Origin: Sordariomycetes sp. S80-01Y | Taxonomy: Eukaryota > Ascomycota > Sordariomycetes | DNA length: 64,000 nt | Assembly: GCA_037042185.1 (NCBI GenBank) | Contig: JAXQJY010000032.1 | Location: forward strand, 2,666,001 to 2,730,000 | Reading direction: 5' to 3' | Shown: one piece after another, positions 47,621 to 58,297 of the stretch | How the letters are laid out: each line of letters starts with the position of its first letter | Position numbering within the stretch: the stretch's first letter is position 1 | Notes under the pieces: generated by a model | Seen by the model: the letters and a program-made list of their open reading frames with translations, nothing else | Database searches by the model: none | What the model was told of the DNA's origin: nothing | Made by a program: the position numbers and the translations under genes

Positions 47621-48326
47621 TTTACTCGGTACTTGATGTACTGAGCTGAGTTGATACTGGAGAACGCTGTGAAGAAGGTCGGACCCGGCTTGACCCGTGG
47701 AGCTGGATGTAGCGATAGGCATACAGAAATTCTTCGTTTTAATCTGACAAACCGTACTTTTCATTGGATGTGGTGTCTCCAGGATACGTGAACCAGGCAG
47801 CGATCACAGCGAGAATAAATCAGTCAAGCCTGGAACTCTAACTTGATGCCCGAGTGACGTGAGTATCATCCCAGACCCCAAGTAGCCTCACAACACTCCA
47901 GCAATAGTGGGAATGGCGAAGATGGCGTCTGTGCTTGACGCATTGAACCCCTCCTGCTGCTTGCGAAATGCGGAACGTCGAACACCGGGGACTGGCATGA
48001 AATGGGGCAACACCGCATATCGCAATGGCACCATACTAGACTGCCGAGGGTCAACGAATGGCTCACGGCCGAGAGGGGTGTGTGCTGCGAGCGCGAGTCG
48101 CGTGCAGAACCATTCGTGCAGCCTGCCAGTCGGGCCTCCGTGGGGTGGAGAGATACGGAACCCTTGAAGGAGCCGCCGGTCCGGGCTCCGTGCCGGTGGG
48201 AGATACGGAGCTGGCTGGAACCATCATCTGAGTTCCGAATGGCGGACACAAATGTGTTTAATCTCATGGCCGGCCGAATCTTCAATACATCCTCAGTATA
48301 CCAACAATTTGGCCCAAGCCACAAGC
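47621..48326 (+). promoter_or_regulatory. MFS 3' region and aldolase promoter
   Basis: AATAAA at 47814-47819 may end the transporter transcript. The aldolase promoter carries the inverted 24-base element at 48176-48199, about 130-150 bases before the ATG. An imperfect duplication (48131-48158 and 48183-48209) shares the ends GGGC(C)TCCGTG and GAGATACGGA. Confidence 0.6.
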
Positions 48327-49456
48327 ATGTCGTCTCCTATTGCTTCCCCAGTCGTCAACGCATCCGGCAAGACGAGGCTGCGGGAATCCCTCGAACGCGC
48401 GAAGAGGGGTGAGGGACCTAGCGTGGGACAATGGCTCGAATTCCCTGGGTATTCGCTGGCGCGGACCATTGCCCCTCTGGGCGAGGATGTAAGTCAGGCC
48501 CAGCAAGAGTTTCTTCGATTGAGTCTTGAGCGCCAAATAGGCATATCGTTGCTGACGCTGACGGGCACAGTGGGTCCTCATAGACGCTGAGCACGGAAAC
48601 ATCGACGATCGCGACATGTATCTCCAAGTTGGAGCCATCTCGACCTCGGGCGTATCACCTGTAGTTCGGATACCGGGGTCAGAGCACTGGATGATCAAGC
48701 GTGCGCTGGACTGCGGCGCGCACGCCATCATGGTGCCCATGTGCGAGACCAAGGTGGGTTCCCATCTCCCCATGTTCTGCTGTGCGCGCACCTCTTGTGA
48801 GCCAAGCTGACGCCGATGTTTCCCCTCAGGAGCAAGCCGAAACAATAGTACGCGCATGCAAGTACCCGTCCGCGAGATGGCCACAAGGAAACCGCGGGGC
48901 TGGTTCCATGTACGCTCCCGCAGCCTTCAACCAGAACGGTCGCGAGTACCTCCTGAGCGCCAACGACAACGTCATGGTGTGCGTCCAGATCGAAAGCCGC
49001 AAGGCGATAGAGAACGTCGAGGAGATTGCCGCCGTCGACGGCATCGACATGCTCTTCATCGGGCCCAACGACCTGTGCATGTCGATGGGCTACGTGGCGT
49101 TTGACCACGCAACCACCCCCGAAGTGCAGACGGCCATTCAGCGCGTGTTGAAAGCCGGTTTAGATGCTGGCAAGTACGTGGGCCACTTTGCTCTGAGCGC
49201 CGAGGCTGCCGCCGCAAAGGTCAAGCAAGGCTTTCACTTCGTCAACTGCGGTGCGGACATCGTGGCGGTGACGGCGTGGATGTCGGGCGAGATGGGTAAG
49301 CTGAAGAGCCTGCTGGCGGCTTCGCCTGAGGCCCAGCCGGCCACGAATGGGCATGTCATCGAGACCAAGAAGATTAACGGCGCGCACGTGGCCAATGGCG
49401 AGGGTGCCAACGGTGACACCAGCCAGGCACAGGGAGTGGATGTCGGATATCACTAG
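48327..49456 (+). CDS. HpcH/HpaI-family (class II) aldolase
   Basis: Exons 48327-48488, 48571-48753 and 48830-49456 give 323 residues. Family marks are WVLIDAEHGN with His62, PVVRIPG, then metal ligands Glu170 (VQIES) and Asp196 (FIGPNDLCMSMG), exactly 26 residues apart as in E. coli HpcH. The C-terminal 40 residues are low-complexity and not part of the barrel. The family cleaves 4-hydroxy-2-oxo acids to pyruvate (or oxaloacetate partners) and an aldehyde; relatives act on 2-keto-3-deoxy sugar acids. It is the likely carbon-splitting step of the cluster, but the substrate is inferred only by family. Confidence 0.93.
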
Positions 49457-50170
49457 ATAGGAACAAGGATGCGAGCCAGTTTCCGAGTGGCCCGACAGGT
49501 AGACTAAAAAGCCTATTGAGTCACTCAGTACAGATAGAACTTCAGCTTGGCATCTGCGACTGTCCCATCTGAGCCATCACGTATGTGCCTCGCCAACACA
49601 CGTCTCGGCCTGTCTCAATGAGGCATGTCGCGCAGTCTCAGCGTTTCCGTAGGCGAACAAGTTTCGTTGGATCCTGTTTAGGTCAATGACGTGTGGTTCG
49701 TACAGAAAGTGCTAGTTCGGGTTGTGGGTGACGACGCGTGCCTGGGCTGTGGCGCAGCTGTAGGCTCACCAGCCACACCCAGACCCAAACAGGCAAGCGC
49801 TAATCGGCATGTGGACGAAGTTGGCGGCCTCAAATCGAGCTCAGCCCCAATTGCCCCATCATCTGGTGATTTTAGCTTGATGCAACTCCAACGCATCCTG
49901 TCTTCAACTCGACCGCCCCTCTGTTTTATCGTCATTCGCCTCCGCCAGCATCCCATCTCCCCTCACAACATCTGCGACATGCCTTTTTCTCTGAGAGGCC
50001 TCATATTTCATTGACACCGCATTGAAGCAGCTCGACGACTGGTCGCATCCCGCCATCAGCTGATATCATGATATGAGCGCGAGACTTCAGCCGAGCACAC
50101 GACACCCTGCCATTGACCTTACTGGGAGCTTCCAACCGACAAGGCATAGCATGAAGCTCGGGAAACCATC
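49457..50170. other. intergenic: aldolase 3' region and exchanger promoter
   Basis: This 714-base gap marks the right border of the cluster. I do not see the GGTCCGG motif here. No gene is recognised. Confidence 0.5.
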
Positions 50171-53100
50171 ATGACGCGCACATCAAGGCTCAGGGGGAGC
50201 AGTTTGAGCTCACGGCCATTCTACACAACCCTCTTCATCATATCGCTTCTGGCGGCCTACTCATATCTCGCGCAAGTTTATCGCGGAGGCTACGATGATG
50301 AGGTCTCGGTCTTGGTTCGAAGGGGAGACAAACAGGAGTGTGCAGATGTGCACCAGGCGGAGAATCAGTGCGCATTTGTGAAGGAGTTCTGCACCGACGA
50401 CGATGCTGGACTCATCCCGTACCTGCGGTTCTACTACTGCGGCATGCAGGAGGCCAAAGGCGTCGCTTTCATCATCCTCCTATTATGGCTGGGCTTGCTC
50501 TTTACGACCATTGGAATAGCGGCAAGCGACTTCTTCAGCATCAACCTGAGTACCATCGCAACGATTCTGGGCATGAGCGAGAGTTTGGCTGGCGTCACGT
50601 TCCTGGCCTTCGGCAACGGCTCGCCTGACGTCTTCAGTACCTTTGCGGCCATGAACTCGAACAGCGCGAGCATGGCGGTTGGCGAGCTTATCGGTGCTGC
50701 TAGTTTCATCACCGGTGTGGTTGCCGGCTCCATGGCCTTGGTGCGGGAGTTTAGGGTGGACAAGAAAACCTACGCGCGCGACATATGCTTCTTCATTGTG
50801 GCGGTCGCCTTTACCATGGTCTTTCTTGCCGACGGGCACCTGCGCTTCTTCGAGTGCTGGGTGATGATTATTTACTACATCATATACGTTGTCACAGTCG
50901 TGGTCCAGCATTGGTACCAGACCAGTCGCAAGCGCCGCAGACGACGCGAGGGCGAGGCCCGCAGCCACGTGTATGGCCCCGTTGGAACGTCGGTGGATGA
51001 GTTAGCAGGAGAGCCCTATCGGGACGATCCGGACGAGGATGACAACGATCAGGCGGGCCGGCGACACTCGGCCGGCGATATCTCAGCGCTTGAGCGTGGC
51101 CCGAGGATAGAGGTGGACGGGCGGCCTGCCACGGACGAGGATGAGTCCGCAGAGGAAGACCACGATCGGATGGTGGCAGCTGAGGTTGCCAGCAGCATGC
51201 GAGTGCTCCGAACTAGGGGCAAGAGGAGCAACACCATCAATCCGATCAGGCCGAGTTTGGTGGGTGCTCTGGAGTTCCGATCGGCGTTGGCGCAGCTTCA
51301 GCGCGAGAGCAATTTGAAGATGTCGCCTATACAGGGTCACGGGCGGAGTCTATCCGAGGCTCACTTACCAAGCAGGGCCCGCAGAAGAACCACGGGGGCC
51401 CAGTCGGCCATGGATGCTCGGACGCCGCATACCATATCTGCCCCTGAAGAGGCTGCAAGTGGTAGTTGGCGGGCAAGGGCTTTGTCCTCTGGCGACGAGC
51501 CTAATTACTCGATATTGCCACCGGAGCTGCTCGCCTCCAGGGGCCCAGCTCCGCAACCTCAACGAAGTGAGCGGCAGAGGAGTTCCAGTCCCGAACCGTC
51601 AGCGCCCTATACAATTGGCGGGAATCTGGCTCCTCCGCCTGGTGCTGCTGGAGCTGCATCTAGCGGCTCTGTTAGCCCTCTGACTCCGGCACCTACTCGA
51701 GGTGACAACACCCTTCCGAACCTGAATCTGCAAATCCCCAGCAGGCGGAGCAGTCAGAGCGGCGGATCATCGCCAGCATCACCTTTTCCGATGTATACGG
51801 ATTCCCCTGCTATGCTCACGCCTCATCCACACGACGAGCACCGCCAAGGAGAGTTCATGTTACCTGGACCAGCGCAGCGCGACACGCCTTTTGTCGACCT
51901 CCACGTGCCAGTTCAGCAGCCACGCCCGGTGAGATGGTGGCCATATTCAGTGCTGCCTCCACCGCACGTGCTGTATGCCACCATGTTCCCGACGTTGCAG
52001 GGATGGCGGGAGAAGACGATATGGGATAAGCTTGTCAGCTTCATCTCAGTGCCGAGTATTTTTCTCCTCGTCATCACTCTCCCCGTCGTGGAGAGCGAGA
52101 CCACAGAAGGCGACTCGATGGTTGATACAGTTATTGACCCTGCCTCGAGCCGAGGCGCGGTTGGACATCTCGCACCACCGGTGTCTATGGAGCCAGATGC
52201 TATCGAGCATGAGGGCGAGTGGGAGCGCTACAGGAGACACACTCTCAGCCGCAACAACAGTTACCATTCCTCCAGAGCTGGCACGCCTCCTCTGATCTCA
52301 CTCGAGGACGAGAACGGCGGTGCTCTTGCACCGGCACCTCAAGTTCAGCCCTCGATTGCAGTACCTCCTTCGCCGATCAATGGGAAGCCAGATTCAGAGA
52401 TCCCGTCAGTTAGCAACGCCAATGACGAGACGCAGAATTGGAATCGCTGGCTCGTCTGTCTTCAGCTTTTCACCGGGCCACTGTTCAGCATCTTTATCCT
52501 CTGGGCGAACATGGTAGAGGACTTTGAACGCCCCGGCAAGACGCTCGCCATGATGGTGTTGTGCACTCTACTCGGGTCTCTCGTCCTCCTGGGCGTTCTG
52601 CTTGTCTTTACCTCTGAGCAGCGCAAGCCCAAGTATCACTATTTCTTATGCTTCATGGGCTTCATCATCAGCATTGCTTGGATATCGACTATTGCCGGTG
52701 AGGTCGTGGGCGTTTTGAAGACGTTTGGCGTTATCATGAATATTTCGGAGGCCTTGCTTGGCCTCACCATCTTTGCGGCGGGCAACAGTGTTGGAGATTT
52801 GATTGCGGACATCACTGTAGCCCGACTCGGCTATCCTGTTATGGCACTGTAAGTATCTTTAGAAAGCTGCAACGAGCGTCGCTAACGAGATCAGATCTGC
52901 CTGCTTCGGCGGTCCGATGCTGAACATCCTCCTCGGCATCGGCATCGGCGGTGTCCTCATGATGGTGAAGAAAGCCAACCACAAGCACAAGAAGCACCCC
53001 AACAAGGCCCCCAAGTACGGGCCTTATCCCATCCAGGTCGGCGGCACGCTCATGATTTCGGCCATTACGCTGCTCGTCATCTTGGTGGGCTTGCTCATCG

Positions 53101-53225
53101 CCGTACCCATGAACAAGTGGATGTTGAGCCGCAAGATTGGATGGGTGCTGATCGGGCTGTGGGTTATCAGCACTATTGTCAATGTGATCGTCGAGCTCAC
53201 GGGGGTATGGGGAGATGTTGCATAG
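50171..53225 (+). CDS. cation/calcium exchanger (CCX/NCKX-like, CaCA superfamily)
   Basis: Exons 50171-52848 and 52895-53225 (46-base intron) give 1002 residues. An N-terminal membrane segment (about 15-35) is followed by a Cys-containing luminal loop. The first exchanger repeat has GMSESLAGVTFLAFGNGSPDVFSTFAAM and GELIGAASFITG. A very long Ser/Pro/Arg-rich cytosolic loop (about 255-585) follows. The second repeat has LGLTIFAAGNSVGDLIADITVARLGYP and, across the intron, CFGGPMLNILLGIGIG. The family swaps Ca2+ for Na+, K+ or H+ at internal membranes; fungal members are little studied. The loop carries many Ser-Pro and Arg-x-x-Ser sites, so control by phosphorylation is plausible. Confidence 0.93.
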
Positions 53226-53570
53226 AGATGAAGAGCCGTAAATAACAACAATTGATGCCATGCAGTAACTTGACTCCGGACCCCTGCTGTTCACGATCAG
53301 ATTCAGGGGGGATGGTGAATACGAGACCCTGGGCTGGACCCCTCCAAGTCCCCTCCCCCACCTTCCACCGTGAGCCTCACTGGCAGCTGTTGAGGGGCAG
53401 CCATCCGACCACCTCACACCGCCCCGCATTAGCAGCGACTACCTTGCGCCGTGACCCTGACCTCTGCCCTCCCTTCTTCAACTTCGTTCGCGACCCTTCC
53501 ACTCTCCTCCCTCGTCAGCTTCCGCCCCAGCACAGCACCAATTACCGCCGCAGCCGAGTCAATCGCAATC
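53226..53570. other. intergenic: exchanger 3' end and phosphomannomutase promoter
   Basis: This 345-base gap has a pyrimidine-rich stretch just before the phosphomannomutase start. A frame open upstream of the true ATG has no homology. Confidence 0.5.
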
Positions 53571-54538
53571 ATGTCGGTGCCCACGTACCCCCCGCTCGAC
53601 CAACGTCCCCTCAAGGACACCATCTGCCTCTTCGACGTCGACGGTCCGCTCACACCCGCCCGGCTCGTACGTTGTCCTCCCTCCCCTCCCCTCCTCGGCT
53701 CCCGAACGGAGATGCTGCTCCGCCCGCACGCACGCCGCTAACGCTCAGCGCCCGACTCGCAGGAGGCGTCCCCCGAAACCCTCTCCATGCTGGCGGCCCT
53801 CCGCCAGCAGTGCGCCATCGGCTTCGTCGGCGGCTCCAACCTGCCCAAGCAGCAGGAGCAGCTCGGCAAGCCCGCGGGTGTCCCCGTCACCACGCTCTTC
53901 GACTTCTGCTTCTCCGAGAACGGCCTCACGGCGTACAAGCTCGGCCAGGAGCTGCCCTCCAACAGCTTCATCAAGTGGCTGGGCGAGGACCGGTGGAAGG
54001 AGCTGGCCAACTTCTGCCTGCACTACATCGCCGACCTCGACATCCCCGTCAAGAGGGGCACCTTTATCGAGTTCAGGAACGGCATGGTCAACGTGAGCCC
54101 CGTGGGGAGGAACGCGAGCAACGAGGAGCGCTTGGCCTTCAACGCCTTCGACAACGAGCACAAGGTCAGGGAGAAGTTCGTGGCGGTTCTGAAGGAGAAG
54201 TTCGGACACCTGGGCTTGACGTGCGTCCCCCCCCCCTCCCCTCCGGCTGTGAAGGGATCCAGAGAGAGCTGACAGACTGCAAAAGCTTCGCCATCGGCGG
54301 CCAAATCTCCTTCGACGTATTCCCCGACGGCTGGGACAAGACCTACTGCCTGCGTCACCTCGAGGCCGAGGCTAAGAAGCCCGGCGGCATTGAGTACAAG
54401 ACGATTCACTTCTTTGGCGACAAGACCAGCCCCGGGGGCAACGATTACGAGCTCTATGAGGATGAGAGGACGATGGGACATACGGTCACGGATCCCCAGG
54501 ACACGATCCGGCAGGTGAAGGAGCTATTTGGTGTTTGA
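53571..54538 (+). CDS. pmm: phosphomannomutase (Sec53/PMM, HAD superfamily)
   Basis: Exons 53571-53666, 53763-54220 and 54286-54538 give 268 residues, the usual eukaryotic PMM length. HAD motif I is [14 protein letters not shown] with nucleophile Asp22 and acid/base Asp24; the position after DVDG is Pro, where I expect Thr. Other marks are [65 protein letters not shown] and [15 protein letters not shown]. The enzyme turns mannose-6-phosphate into mannose-1-phosphate for GDP-mannose, needed for N- and O-glycosylation and GPI anchors; it is cytosolic. Confidence 0.95.
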
Positions 54539-54772
54539 CTCGGTTCTAGACTCTGAATTCAGAAGTAAACAAAAAAAGGGACGCGGTAAAGCGGGAGTCT
54601 GCTTTGATAGCGAGCATGGGTCATCATGAAAAACAAAGCGGAAGCGAATAGCACGATCACTGCAGAACTCGAGAGGTCGGATGGAGGTGAAGTCATTTGT
54701 CTCAATGTGGATATATCCAAGATCAAATCGCTATGTACCGATAGAAGACGCCTGATAATCGGGGGTGTGCGT

Positions 54773-57700
54773 CTATCGCCCAAACTCTAGATGCGGTATA
54801 ATGACAGGGCCGTACTTTGTAGGCGCTGTGTACGCGCCGTCTCCCTGCACGACGAAGTCGACAGCCAAGCTGATCTTGGATCCGGTCGGCTGGCTGTTCG
54901 CCAAACTTGGGTTGGGGCTGAATGGGGGCTGGTTCTGTTGCTGCGCCTGCTCCTGGTCGAAGGCAATGAAGGCCGTGTAGTTCCGCCTGCCAATGAGCTT
55001 CTTGAGCTCTCGCGCTGTGCCGCTCGCGTCGTTGTGGAAGATCTCCATCATGTCTTCCTTGGTATCCGTGACCTCGTGGGTCGACTTCTGGCCGTTGGCA
55101 GGGACGTAGAGCGTCTTTTGGTTGTGGAGCATCTTGAGGACGTAGTTGCTCTGGGGGGATGCGACGATGGGCGAGGTGATGATTTGGTACATGGTCTTGT
55201 GGTCGCCGGGGTGGGTTGGGTCGTGGACGAGGCCCGCGCCCGCGGCGTTGACGTCTCCAGAGAGGAACGTCATGCGGATGCCTTTCTGCTGTGCGATGCC
55301 CTGTAGTGTGCGGATGAAGTAAGTCCGCTCGAGGTCCTTGGTCTCATGTGTCCACATGTCCTTGAGAACCTCCTGGATATCCAGCTCACCGAACTGGTTG
55401 AGGACGTTACCCATAAGACCAGTCTTGCCGACAGCCTTTTTGACATGCGTGAAACCTTGAGCAACCATGTCCTTCTGACCGACCACGCCAGCGACGCCAG
55501 CCGTGACTTTGCCAAGGATGTTGTAGCCAGTGTTGACGGCCTTCTTGCCAGCTGCCGCAGTCTTCGCGAGACTCTCCACGGTGTCGAGTCTCGGGTAGAC
55601 GAGAGGGACTGAAACCATCCACACACAATGTTGCACGCTAGGTGGTAGGGTTGCAATCTTGGGGAAGATGCCTTGGTATGTCGGCCCAGCCATGACACGC
55701 GCCTGGCTCCGCTCGGATCGACAGTCAGGGCCAACTGCCACCATCGCCGGTCCCAAAAACTTGACAAAGTGCCAGCCTTGGCCAGTTATGGTGAAGATAT
55801 CGTTATCGGTGGCAACATTCCGCATCATTTCGGCAGTTGTATGGTGCTGGAAAAGCAAGTACATATCTGTCGCGATGCGGCCAATGTTTTTGAAGATCGG
55901 CGACTGTTGCATGTATTCCGGGTACGAGCCGTAACCATCAAAGCTGTCCGGTGTTAGTCATTGCAAGGGGAAGACCGAGGAGCAAACTCACATATCATGA
56001 TCGTCGATCTGTAAGATATGGGGGATTTGTGCAAAAGCCTCCCGGAGGTATGGCTGGTCGAAGTGACTCGTGTAGTAGTGAAAGTAGGCATGCGCAACGT
56101 CTTCTTCGTGCCTCGCTGTCCACTGGGTATTCCGCCTGTTGTCCCTACCGCTCATAGCAAGCCATTGCCTCAAGATTGGAACCTCTTTCCACAGCCTGTC
56201 ACCATAGATTTGATCACCCAGACCCAGTTGAACGTGGAAGCCGTTGCAGTCCACGTTCTTCTGAAGCACGTCCTTCCACATGAAGCCCACCCCGCCAAGC
56301 TTCGCTCGCTCATTCTGAGAAGTTGTGCCGGCAAAGTCATTCCCAGAATGAGCGATGAAGCGCCAGTTGGTCTCGTAGCGTCCAGCTACAACGAACTCGT
56401 ACCGAGTGCAACCCATATGCGAGGTGACCGCATACGTCCAGCGCTCAGTGCCGCCCTCGCCCATCTGAAGCTCGAGATCGTACTTGTAGAAGGACCACCT
56501 TTGGTGGGTATATATAGAATGTGGTTGCAACTGCTTCGGGTTTGGCGATAGATCAACACTTAAGTGGCAGTGGATCGTGGGCGGTTGAGGGGCATCCGTG
56601 ACGATGAGGATGCTGCCAATCCACAAGCCCCTTTCCAAGTCCATATTTCCGTATCTCAGGTAGGGTCCGAAGTAGACGCCATTGGTTGGCGCAATTCTGT
56701 ACATGTCGACACCAGCGCTTGGTGGTGGTCCGGTAAACCCAAGGGTTGACGGAGCTTGGGACTGGGCAACGCTCATGATGCTTTCGGCATAACCAGGCGT
56801 TTGAGGGTGGGGAGAGAACATAGGTGACGCAAGATTTTGTTTTGAAAACATGGGCGAAGCGAGCGGATTGCCGTATGTCGAGGCAGTCGGGGAGAGCGGC
56901 GTTTGCTCCACCGCTAGCGGGTTAGGTCCTTTCGGGAATTCCCATTGTGTGGCCTGCGTTGCCAGGTGAATGTAATAGTACTGTCCTGAGTTCTGGTCGA
57001 GGTGTGCAATCCATCCTTCTGGCAATGGAGGAGGTGAGGCAGGATGCTGCGTCACAATAGGCGTTTGTGGTGGCGCCTGAGAGCTAGAGCCACCATTCTG
57101 CTCTTGGGGATCATTGGCAAAAGCTGGGTGTCCCGGATGCTGAAGAGCAGGGGAGGCCAGGCCTCCGATGGCAGGATTTTGCTTTGCAGGAGCCGAACCG
57201 CTGGCTTGAGACTGTTGAGCGCCGCCAGCGGCAGGGTGCTGCTGCTGCTGCTGTTGCGGACGTCCACCCTTCTCTTGTGGATAACCTGGGTTGCCGCCTG
57301 GGTTCACACTTGAGTATGCTGGCGGGGGCGAGTTGGTGTCCAGACGCTGCATGTCCTGTTCAAGTACGCTCACTTGCACATTCGAGTTGTTGGAGTTCTG
57401 CGACGCTGGCTGAGGCGGCGGGCTGAAAGTCGGCTGTGGCTGCGGGCTCGAGACGGGTTCGGAGCCCTGGTATACGGTCGGAGGACCTGAGGGAGCTTGA
57501 TCGGGAGATTCTGTCGGCGTCCATGGCCTTTGAGGCTGAGGTCGCTGGTTGCCGTACTGAGCGAGACGTTGAGCTGCGGCGGCACTCTGCGCCTGCGACG
57601 CTTGAAGACTGGTGAGAGTTGCCGTGCCGGAAATGCCTGCAGCGGCGTATCGAGCTTCAATGCCACCGCCAGGCGCATTGCCGGGCTCGACAATGGGCGT

Positions 57701-58297
57701 CTCGGGTGGAGGTGGCGAGCCGCGACTAGCTCTCGTCGTCGAGACCGAGGCAAAACGGTTGACGTTATCATCCATATTGCCCCCCATCTGACCAGATGGC
57801 TGAAGAGCGGGATGCAGTGCGTTGCTGTTGCCCCCAGGAGGAGGGTAGTATGTAGGATAGTTCGTTGTTGAGTTGGTCTGAGACTGTGGTTGCTGTTGCT
57901 GCTGCAATGGACGGGCGAATAAGTCCTCGTCTGCGCCAGGGCTCGTCGGGGAGCTTATGGGCTTGGGCGCAGTCCCTCTGCGCTCGGCAAGGCCAGGTCG
58001 CTTGTCGATCGGGCTTTCTAGCCTAGAAGCCGTATGGTTGCTGTATGGGGAGCCTGAGCTCTGAGGAGGGGTAGTGCGGCGCACGTCGTCGTCGTCCGGG
58101 AAAACAAGAGGGGCGGCTGAGCTTGATGCGCCAGGAGGCAGAGGGAATGAAGGTTTGCTCGCTGGCGAAGAAGATGAAGGCGGCGCAGGATAGCGCACAG
58201 CGTTGTTTGTGGGCGGGCTCTGGGGCTTTGAAATGCGCAGAGGGCCAACAGTCGGACTGTCGCCCCCATCGCCGTAATGTTGCTGTTGAGGGTCCAT
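54773..58297 (-). CDS. WW-domain protein with PhoD-like phosphatase domain
   Basis: Exons 58297-55992 and 55943-54773 (48-base intron) give 1158 residues. The first about 420 residues are disordered, rich in Pro/Gln/Ser with two poly-Gln runs. A WW domain (about 424-455: PLPEGWIAHLDQNSGQYYYIHLATQATQWEFP in part) follows. The PhoD-like metallophosphatase part spans about 540-1050: YFGPYLRYGNMD, HVQLGLGDQIYGD, QIDDHDIFDGYGSY (restored by splicing), ITGQGWHFVKFLGPAMVAVGPDCRSER, MTFLSGDVNAAGAG. The metal-binding Asp/His residues lie in these motifs. WW domains bind Pro-rich peptides. The substrate of this fungal class is unknown. The ATG at 58297 is the first in frame. Confidence 0.88.

Noticed and set aside
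53252-53762. Long frame running into the phosphomannomutase coding region from upstream
   Set aside because: The part before exon 2 is out of frame with exon 1 of the enzyme and has no homology; splicing from the ATG at 53571 gives the full family protein.
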